Assembly (NCBI GenBank): GCA_018241685.1
Contig: JAFEDJ010000036.1
Span: 62,001-126,000 of the forward strand
Source: Pseudomonadota bacterium
GTDB taxonomy: Bacteria > Pseudomonadota > Gammaproteobacteria > Burkholderiales > Rhodocyclaceae
Direction: 5' to 3'
DNA: 64,000 nucleotides
Position 1 is the stretch's first letter. Each line of letters begins with the position of its first letter. Below the pieces are notes generated by a model. That model saw nothing but the letters and a program-made list of their open reading frames with translations, did not search any database and was not told the origin of the DNA. A program made the translations under genes and the position numbers. Below are positions 58,096 to 64,000 of the stretch, one piece after another.

Positions 58096-58767
58096 TCACT
58101 TCAGGTTCTGGAGCATTTCCATTTCGTGCTTGAAGTGCCCGCTCACCCGGTCCATTGCAAACTGTAGCATCATCGTGTTCTCCGCAAATTTGGCGCGCTC
58201 GACATCCATCTCGACCGTGTTCCCATCGATCGAGCCCTGGCTGGGCACATGGTATTTGAGCGGGATGGATGCCTGGGGATTGGCACTTTGCCCAAGCAAA
58301 TGCCCTGCCGAGGTAGTAACCAAGGAAACCGGAGGTACGGTTTCCGATGCCTGGACAATACGTAGCGCTTCCTGGAAATCGATGTCGATGGCCTTGTAAC
58401 CCGGCGTGTCGGCATTGGCGATATTCGACGCGATGATCTGCTGCCGATACGCTCGCAGTCCCATCGCGACTTGTTGAAAGTCGTGGCTCGGATGCCCCGA
58501 ACCTGCCAAGGGAATGTGTCGGGATTGCAAACCCGTTCCCAGCGCCGTCCGTGTGTCGCGCGAAGCCGAACTGGCCCCCGCCGTGCTTGAGGCAACAGGG
58601 AAGGACGCACCTGCAGGGGGCGCTCCAACGGTACCGCGGCCCAATGCCTGGGATAGCGCGGACGCAAAAGAGGGTGCGCCGCTCATCGGTGCCCCATGCG
58701 CACTGTGTCCGCCATTCTCGACGGCAGGAACAGATCCAGAACTCCCGACGCCAGTGACGAGAGGCAT
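58096..58767 (-). CDS. FlgB-domain protein with a long N-terminal extension
   Basis: 223 aa. The last about 125 residues match flagellar rod protein FlgB: ASNIANADTPGYKAIDIDF and VEMDVERAKFAENTMML. About 95 low-complexity Ser/Ala/Gly residues precede it, which FlgB normally lacks. CAGGAG precedes the ATG. No flgC or other rod genes adjoin, so it may be an orphan paralogue with another role. Confidence 0.8.
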   Translation of the reverse strand: MPLVTGVGSSGSVPAVENGGHSAHGAPMSGAPSFASALSQALGRGTVGAPPAGASFPVASSTAGASSASRDTRTALGTGLQSRHIPLAGSGHPSHDFQQVAMGLRAYRQQIIASNIANADTPGYKAIDIDFQEALRIVQASETVPPVSLVTTSAGHLLGQSANPQASIPLKYHVPSQGSIDGNTVEMDVERAKFAENTMMLQFAMDRVSGHFKHEMEMLQNLK

Positions 58768-58773
58768 GACCGT

Positions 58774-59022
58774 TTACTCCTGTTCGTTCATGATCAGGAT
58801 GGCCTTCACCGGGTCGATCGGTCCGGTCTCGTGCCATTTACTGCTGAGCTTTGGTGCCGGCGCCTTGTCCATGCAGCCATGGTTGCACTCCACGACCCAG
58901 CGTTTCATCAACACCGCCTGGCAGAACGAAAAGGCGATGGCTTCAGGCTTGCAGCCGACCGCTTCGGCCAGGATGCGGCACGAACACCGGCTCCCGTGTT
59001 CATCGTGGACGTGCGATTTCAT
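58774..59022 (-). CDS. Small Cys/His-rich protein
   Basis: 82 aa from ATG 59022 (MKSHVHDEHGSRCSCRILAE). Six Cys and five His in two clusters suggest metal binding. Its stop lies 6 bases before the FlgB-domain ATG, so it heads the FlgB/HD-GYP operon. Family unknown. The ribosome site is weak. Confidence 0.6.
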   Translation of the reverse strand: MKSHVHDEHGSRCSCRILAEAVGCKPEAIAFSFCQAVLMKRWVVECNHGCMDKAPAPKLSSKWHETGPIDPVKAILIMNEQE

Positions 59023-59068
59023 TTTGGAAACACCGAGGCCCCTAAAGAGGGGCCTCTGAACGATTAAC

Positions 59069-59320
59069 TTACTTAGCGTCTCGCTGGTGGTTGTGACGCT
59101 TCGCATCCTTCGCCGGAGCCGGCTTGTCAGCCGTGGCTTCGGAGGTCGGAGCCGGCACGCCGGTCTTCTCGGTCATGTGGGAATGGGGCTTCACCTTCTT
59201 CGGTGCAGGCTTTTCAGTTTGTTCGGCCGGCGCCTTGTCGGCATCTGCGGCCTGCGCGCCAAAGGACAGGGCTGCGACGGTGGCGATCAGGGCGGTCGAA
59301 AGGAAGGTATTGAGTTTCAT
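59069..59320 (-). CDS. Small secreted His/Pro-rich protein
   Basis: 83 aa with a signal peptide cleaved after GAQA. The mature part is Lys/Ala/Pro-rich with PHSHMTEKTGVP and RHNHQRD. Periplasmic metal (copper) binding is likely. A CopR-type box is 105 bases upstream. Confidence 0.78.
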   Translation of the reverse strand: MKLNTFLSTALIATVAALSFGAQAADADKAPAEQTEKPAPKKVKPHSHMTEKTGVPAPTSEATADKPAPAKDAKRHNHQRDAK

Positions 59321-59424
59321 GACAGCATCTCCAAAAGTGGGTATCCAAAAAATTCGTGAAGCCGGTGGGCGAGTCCGACATGCCCAGTGTGTGCTTTTCT
59401 AGCCGTCAGAGACATGACCCAACG

Positions 59425-59439
59425 ATTACATTCTTGTCA
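59425..59439 (-). promoter_or_regulatory. CopR-type box upstream of the 59069 gene
   Basis: On the minus strand TGACAAGAATGTAAT matches TGACAnnnnTGTnAT exactly. Beyond it CGTTGGGTCA is also shared with the box at 60238. Confidence 0.62.
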
Positions 59440-59460
59440 GGTTGCCAGACCGCCACATGC

Positions 59461-59751
59461 TCACTCGCGCTTTGGAAGTGCCGCCAGAACGGCTTTCTGA
59501 AACTCCAGCGTGCAGGACAGCAGCGCCGTCCAGTGATCCACGGCAATCCGACCCTTTTCCGGGAATACGGAGAAGTCCCCGTGTATCAGCGCCTCGGCAT
59601 CGTGATCCGCCTGGCGCACCCACTTCTGCACGGCCTCAGTGGATAACGTGGCGACTTGCTCGCCGTAAGTAAAACCCAGCCGGCACAAACCCGCGGCTAG
59701 GTCCAACTAGGCCTGCAGGCGCTCCCGCAGGTCTTCATTCGATTCTTGCAT
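59461..59751 (-). pseudogene. Hypothetical protein with in-frame amber codon at position 15
   Basis: ATG 59751 is preceded by GAGGGGG and opens MQESNEDLRERLQA, then a TAG (59707-59709), then 81 codons in the same frame (LDLAAGLCRLGFTYGEQVAT to LPKRE). A TTG directly after the TAG could restart translation but lacks a ribosome site. Nonsense mutation, readthrough or sequencing error. Family unknown. Confidence 0.55.
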
Positions 59752-59808
59752 GGTCTTCCCCCTCGCTTTCGATGACCCCGCCGCACCTCCCGCCGGGGCA
59801 CCATGCCC

Positions 59809-60168
59809 TCATTGGCTCAGACTGGCCGCCGCGTCGCGATGTGCCTTTTCCAGCACTCGGGCCTCCTGGGCCGCTTCCTTGAGCTTCAGCCTCAAGGCAC
59901 TGCAGTGAGAGGCCCACAGCCCGGCGTCGCCCTTGGGACGCCCCGAATACGCGACAGCCATCCTGTCGTGTTGCTTCGCTTCGGCGTCGTAGCCCGCCGC
60001 CTTCTTCGCAAAGTAATCGGCGATGCGTTGATGATCCGCCGGCGTGGACGCGTTCGAGATGAACTCGGGCAGCTCCGCGACAGGGGGCGTGATCGGCGTC
60101 GAAGAACAGGCGCCCAGTGACAGGACCAGTGCGACACCCGCGAGTGTCATGCTAAGACTGCGTTTCAT
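59809..60168 (-). CDS. Small lipoprotein
   Basis: 119 aa, lipobox LSLGAC (Cys 21). The helical mature part reads ADHQRIADYFAKKAAGYDAE and SGRPKGDAGLWASHC. The ribosome site is the full GGAGGTGA. A CopR-type box is 70 bases upstream, so it is likely part of the copper response. Confidence 0.82.
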   Translation of the reverse strand: MKRSLSMTLAGVALVLSLGACSSTPITPPVAELPEFISNASTPADHQRIADYFAKKAAGYDAEAKQHDRMAVAYSGRPKGDAGLWASHCSALRLKLKEAAQEARVLEKAHRDAAASLSQ

Positions 60169-60237
60169 GATGTCACCTCCGTATGAATGTGCAGGATCAG
60201 TATGCGACTGGCCGGCTGACGCTGGCGTGACCCAAGC

Positions 60238-60252
60238 ATTACATCGCTGTCC
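60238..60252 (-). promoter_or_regulatory. CopR-type box upstream of the lipoprotein gene
   Basis: Minus strand GGACAGCGATGTAAT, one mismatch from TGACAnnnnTGTnAT, followed by GCTTGGGTCA as at the 59425 site. Confidence 0.55.
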
Positions 60253-60260
60253 TCGAAATG

Positions 60261-62624
60261 TCAGGAAGACTGCGGGCCTGTTTCCGCGCTCCGGAGGCGC
60301 AACGCATTCCCCACTACGCTGACCGACGACAAACTCATCGCCAGCGCCGCGATCATCGGCGAGAGCACCAGCCCATAGGCTGGATAGAGCACGCCCGCGG
60401 CGATCGGGACGCCAAGGGCGTTGTAGAGAAACGCGAAGGCCAGGTTCTGCCGCATATTGCGGACGGTAGCCACCGACAGCGCACGGGCCCGGGCAATGCC
60501 TCTCAGGTCACCTTTAACGAGGGTGAGCTGGGCGCTGTTCATCGCCACGTCGGTGCCGGTCCCCATGGCGATGCCGACATCCGCCTTGGCGAGGGCCGGT
60601 GCGTCGTTGATACCGTCGCCGGCCATCGCCACGACATGTCCTTCTTGCTGCAGTCTTGCCACCAGGGCGAGCTTGTCGGCCGGTTTGACCTCTCCATAGA
60701 CTTCTTCGATCCCCAACTGCTCCCCCACCGAACGTGCGGTGGTGAAGCCGTCGCCAGTCGCCATCACCACCCGCAAGCCGGCTGTCCGCAGGCTCGTCAG
60801 TGCTTCCGGCGTGCTCGCCTTGATCGGGTCGGAAACGGCGAGCAGGCCAATAAGGAGCCCGTCACGGGCGAGATGGATCACGCTGGCACCGCTGTGGCGA
60901 AGGGCGTCGAGCTCGGCGGTGGAGTCGAGCGCCACGCCCTCCTGTGCCATCAACGCCGCATTGCCAAGCGCCAGGCGCCGGCCTCCCACGATGCCATGGA
61001 CGCCGATGCCGCTCGATGACTCGAACGCATCGACCTTATCGAGAGTCAGTCCCCGCTCGCGGGCCGCTCGCACGATGGCATCGGCCAGCGGGTGCTCGCT
61101 GCCCTGGTCGAGGCTGGCCGCAAGGCGAAGGATCTCGTCCTCGCCCATGCCTTGCAAAGCGATGGCACGCTCGAAGGCGGGACGCCCTTCGGTCAGCGTG
61201 CCGGTCTTGTCGACGATCAGCGTGTCGATCCGGCGCAGATGCTCGATGGCCGCTGCATCCCGGAACAGGATGCCCTGGGTGGCGGCTTTGCCTGTGGCCA
61301 CCATGATCGACATCGGCGTTGCCAACCCGAGGGCGCAGGGGCAGGCGATGATCAGCACCGACACCGCACTGATGAGCCCGAAGACCCAACCTTGCTCACC
61401 ACCGAGCAGCCCCCAGGCGAAGAAGCTGACAACGGCGATGGTGACGACGGCCAGCACGAAGTAGCCGGCCACACTGTCAGCCAGCCGCTGCATCGGCGCA
61501 CGGGAGCGCTGGGCCTGCGCCACCATCTGGACGATCTGCGCCAGCATGGTCTGGGCACCGACCTTCTCCGAGCGGATGATGAGGCTGCCCGAGGTGTTCA
61601 GCGTCGCACCGATCACCGTGTCCGCCACGCGCTTGCTGACCGGCAGCGGCTCACCGGTGAGCATCGACTCATCAACCGCACTGCCGCCTTCGACCACCAC
61701 GCCATCCACCGGGACTTTCTCGCCCGGTCGGACTCTCAGCAGATCACCCACATGGACGTGGTTGAGGGGAATGTCCTCCTCGCTGCCATCGGCCCGGATG
61801 CGTCTGGCGGTCTTCGGAGCCAGGCCCAGCAGGGACTTGATCGCCGCCGATGTCTGCGAGCGGGCACGCAGCTCCAGCATCTGCCCCAGCAGCGTGAGCG
61901 AGATGATGACGACCGCCGCTTCGAAGTAAACGCCGATCCGACCGTGGACCATGAAGGACTCCGGGAAAAGTCCAGGCGCCAGCGTGGCGACGACACTGTA
62001 GAGAAAGGCCGCGCCGGTGCCGAGGCTGATCAACGTCCACATATTCGGACTGCGATGGAGCATCGATTGCGCACCGCGCACGAAGAAAGGCCAGCCGGCC
62101 CACAGGACGACGGGAATGCTGAGTGCCATCTCCAGGCTGCTGCGCAAGGCGGGCGATAGATCGGTCAGTTGATGTCCCGCCATCGCCAGCACGACCACGA
62201 CCAGGGTGAGCGGCAGGCTCGACCAGAAGCGGCGCCGGAAATCCCGGTATTCGCCGGTATCGTCTTCAGCCGCCAGTTCCGGCATCACCGGTTCGAGCGC
62301 CATGCCGCATTTCGGACAGTTGCCGGGACCGATCTGGCGGACTTCCGGGTGCATCGGGCAAGTGTATTCCGCCTCGGGATCCGCCTTCGGCGCCGAAACC
62401 TGCGGCTGGACGTAGCGCGGTGGATCGGAATCGAACTGGGATTTGCAGTGACTGCTGCAGAACCGATAGGTCGCGCCCGCAAATTCGCTCTGAAAGGCCG
62501 ACTCGGGTTTGACCTTCATTCCGCAGACGGGATCTGTCGCTGTCTCCGGCCCCGTAGCGTGGGGACCAGAGGGGGAATGAGAGTGGGCATGGTCGTGACG
62601 ATGCCCGGAAGCGGCGGAGGTCAT
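60261..62624 (-). CDS. YHS-domain heavy-metal P1B-type ATPase (CopA/SilP-like)
   Basis: 787 aa. His-rich start ([10 protein letters not shown]), a YHS domain ([12 protein letters not shown] ... [10 protein letters not shown]), a heavy-metal-binding domain (YTCPMHPEV ... [10 protein letters not shown]), eight helices, [29 protein letters not shown] and SEHPLA. Such ATPases export Cu(I) or Ag(I). It differs from copA by lacking N-terminal HMA repeats. Follows the ICMT-type gene by 28 bases. Confidence 0.93.
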   Translation of the reverse strand: MTSAASGHRHDHAHSHSPSGPHATGPETATDPVCGMKVKPESAFQSEFAGATYRFCSSHCKSQFDSDPPRYVQPQVSAPKADPEAEYTCPMHPEVRQIGPGNCPKCGMALEPVMPELAAEDDTGEYRDFRRRFWSSLPLTLVVVVLAMAGHQLTDLSPALRSSLEMALSIPVVLWAGWPFFVRGAQSMLHRSPNMWTLISLGTGAAFLYSVVATLAPGLFPESFMVHGRIGVYFEAAVVIISLTLLGQMLELRARSQTSAAIKSLLGLAPKTARRIRADGSEEDIPLNHVHVGDLLRVRPGEKVPVDGVVVEGGSAVDESMLTGEPLPVSKRVADTVIGATLNTSGSLIIRSEKVGAQTMLAQIVQMVAQAQRSRAPMQRLADSVAGYFVLAVVTIAVVSFFAWGLLGGEQGWVFGLISAVSVLIIACPCALGLATPMSIMVATGKAATQGILFRDAAAIEHLRRIDTLIVDKTGTLTEGRPAFERAIALQGMGEDEILRLAASLDQGSEHPLADAIVRAARERGLTLDKVDAFESSSGIGVHGIVGGRRLALGNAALMAQEGVALDSTAELDALRHSGASVIHLARDGLLIGLLAVSDPIKASTPEALTSLRTAGLRVVMATGDGFTTARSVGEQLGIEEVYGEVKPADKLALVARLQQEGHVVAMAGDGINDAPALAKADVGIAMGTGTDVAMNSAQLTLVKGDLRGIARARALSVATVRNMRQNLAFAFLYNALGVPIAAGVLYPAYGLVLSPMIAALAMSLSSVSVVGNALRLRSAETGPQSS

Positions 62625-62652
62625 GGCAGCTCCTTATGTGTGTGCGTCGAAT

Positions 62653-63303
62653 TCAGTTGGGGGACCGACGCTCCTTGAAAGCCGGCCACCATCCGGGGGT
62701 TCTGCGCATGTAGTCGCGATACGCATCGCCGAAAGTCTCCAGCGCCTGCGATTCCTCCCGCTTGGCAAGACGGACATAGGTCACGAGCAAGACGGGAAAG
62801 AGAATCAGCGTCAGCAAGGTTGGCCACTGAAACAGGAAGCCGATCATGATCAGGATGAAGGCGGCGTACTGGGGATGACGGATGCGGCCATAGGGACCGG
62901 TGGAGGCCAGTCTCCCGGCTTTCTGCGCCTCGTAGAGCACCGGCCAGGCGTCCGCGAGTAGCCAAAAACCGCCGATGATGAAGAGGCTGGACAGGATGTG
63001 GAAAGGACCAAAGTGGGGATTGGCCTTCCACCCGAAAATCATTTCCGGCAGATGCCCCGCATCATGGGAGAGCCAGTTGATTCCTGGGAAATGTTCCGTG
63101 AGCCACCCGGAGAGCAGGTAGATGGTCAACGGAAAGCCATACATCTCGGTAAACAGTGCGACCACAAACGCCGAGAACAGGCCCAGCGTGCGCCAGTCCT
63201 GTTTGCTCTTCGGCTTGAAGTAGCTCGCGGCAAACAGGATGAAGAAGAGCGAATTGATGACGACCAGCGCCCACAATCCATAATCACCGTCATGGCTGTT
63301 CAT
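62653..63303 (-). CDS. Isoprenylcysteine methyltransferase-type membrane protein
   Basis: 216 aa from ATG 63303 (AGGGAG upstream). Five helices and a C-terminal TGPYGRIRHPQYAAFIL and REESQALETFGDAYRDYMRR, the ICMT/PEMT signature. Common in heavy-metal loci with YHS ATPases; the methylated substrate is unknown. Confidence 0.85.
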   Translation of the reverse strand: MNSHDGDYGLWALVVINSLFFILFAASYFKPKSKQDWRTLGLFSAFVVALFTEMYGFPLTIYLLSGWLTEHFPGINWLSHDAGHLPEMIFGWKANPHFGPFHILSSLFIIGGFWLLADAWPVLYEAQKAGRLASTGPYGRIRHPQYAAFILIMIGFLFQWPTLLTLILFPVLLVTYVRLAKREESQALETFGDAYRDYMRRTPGWWPAFKERRSPN

Positions 63304-63553
63304 GGTGATCTCCCTTGTCTTCGGCCACATGGTCATGCCTGTGGCCATGGTGCCCATGCATGAAGCGGTGCATCAGGGGACAGGCCAGCACCAGCAGATA
63401 GGGCAGAACGCCGAACAGATGGGCACGGTGTTCCGCCAACAGGTAGAACAGGGCCATCGCGGCAAACAGCCACCACATCCATCGACCGCGGCGGTGATGA
63501 ACGTGGGCCTGGGCATCCGTTCCAGTTTGAGACGATTCACGGGAGTCGATCAT
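63290..63553 (-). CDS. DUF2933-type small membrane protein
   Basis: 87 aa. AEHRAHLFGVLPYLLVLACP followed by LMHRFMHGHHGHRHDH is the DUF2933 pattern: helices with a His-rich tail. Two start Met exist (63556/63553). Overlaps the ICMT-type gene start by 14 bases; regular member of copper operons. Confidence 0.85.
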   Translation of the reverse strand: MIDSRESSQTGTDAQAHVHHRRGRWMWWLFAAMALFYLLAEHRAHLFGVLPYLLVLACPLMHRFMHGHHGHRHDHVAEDKGDHHEQP

Positions 63554-63580
63554 CACGGCCTCCTAAAGTGAAGGACACAC

Positions 63581-64000
63581 TCAGCGCGGCGTGGGCGGCC
63601 GGTTGCAGCAAGCCTGGGGCCCGGTGCGGGCCGCGTTCTGCAGTTCATTGTGCTCGGTGAAGCGCCACAGGCTACGGCGCAGTGCGTGTAGGCCACCTTT
63701 CAGGACGATGCCCGCCGCCTGTATTTCGGCTTCGATCTGGGAAAGGGACACCCGGCGCAGGTCATAGTCGATGTGCAGCCGATCCGCCTCGGCCCGAATC
63801 GCGCTCACCCCCATCATTGCCTGGAGTCGGCGGCAGGTCTCGTCAAGGGCTGCACCCGTCGCGATGCGCAACAGGCGGCGCTTGGGCATGGCCCGAATAT
63901 CCTCCCCGCGGACTGCACCGGCGAATAAGGCCGGTGCCTCCAGAAAGTGCGCCAGGCACTGGGCCGAGCAGAAATGGAAGGTCACCCCATGGTAGACCGT
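63581..64000 (-). CDS. YHS-domain protein with a C-terminal ferredoxin-like domain (N-terminus off right edge)
   Basis: 140 codons visible and no start before the edge. VYHGVTFHFCSAQCLAHFLE is the second half of a YHS domain; after a linker, LRIATGAALDETCRRLQAMM to LHIDYDLRRVSLSQIEAEI looks like an HMA-type fold without CxxC. First visible gene of the operon leading to the YHS ATPase; metal sensing or delivery inferred. Confidence 0.75.
   Translation of the reverse strand, partial: TVYHGVTFHFCSAQCLAHFLEAPALFAGAVRGEDIRAMPKRRLLRIATGAALDETCRRLQAMMGVSAIRAEADRLHIDYDLRRVSLSQIEAEIQAAGIVLKGGLHALRRSLWRFTEHNELQNAARTGPQACCNRPPTPR

Overview
The window is high-GC DNA with Shine-Dalgarno-led genes, Tn3/IS elements and gene families typical of a betaproteobacterium. 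A Rhodocyclales-type organism (Azoarcus/Thauera relatives) is my best guess; I could not run a search, so this is inference. No rRNA, tRNA or CRISPR array was seen.

Positions 1-16600 are chromosome-like catabolic and signalling genes. They hold a MalT-type LuxR regulator cut by the left edge, and divergent from it an APH-fold kinase, two uncharacterised proteins and a Nudix hydrolase. Next come a PAS/GAF/GGDEF/EAL protein, a MarR regulator with two paralogous membrane proteins and orphan oxidase III/IV-like subunits, a DECR/PECR-like SDR, a second EAL protein with a broken GGDEF motif, and an acyl-CoA dehydrogenase. Positions 16780-21375 are a decaying acquired segment. It lies between a truncated tyrosine recombinase and a relaxase remnant, and holds a methyltransferase, gene scars, a monooxygenase with an in-frame stop, an FAD oxidoreductase and a TetR regulator.

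Positions 21650-28460 hold a second MalT-type regulator divergent from a complete P450 electron-transfer cluster (P450, rubredoxin, FAD reductase, 2Fe-2S ferredoxin), then a SCO copper chaperone. From 28455 to 31280 an APH-fold kinase gene is broken by a chimeric insert of a glutamate-dehydrogenase 3' fragment plus an IS4-family element. Two TetR genes follow (one frameshifted), then a three-part pyridine nucleotide transhydrogenase operon with a coupled 50-codon ORF. From 36600 to 40302 is an IS and pseudogene graveyard: an IS5-family remnant, a frameshifted IS5-family element, a broken MocR-like aminotransferase, a porin fragment and a truncated integrase.

Positions 40303-49734 are a Tn3-family transposon with matching 38-bp terminal repeats. 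It carries tnpA, tnpR and a cargo all on the minus strand: PepSY protein, PAP2 phosphatase, two COG4705-type membrane proteins around a lipoprotein, a QseBC/PmrAB-like two-component system and an EamA transporter. This cargo is the best candidate here for an under-described envelope or metal stress system. After it lies an Xre/RES toxin-antitoxin pair whose toxin has lost its N-terminal active-site region.

Positions 50840-64000 form a copper/heavy-metal island. CopZ is divergent from CopA-CueR with CueR-type operators between them. Small His-rich secreted proteins and a lipoprotein have CopR-type boxes upstream. There is also an HhH/nuclease-like protein, an IHF-like protein, an operon of a Cys/His-rich protein with a FlgB-domain protein and an HD-GYP protein, a YHS-bearing CopA/SilP-like ATPase, an isoprenylcysteine methyltransferase-type membrane protein, a DUF2933-type protein and a YHS-domain protein cut by the right edge.
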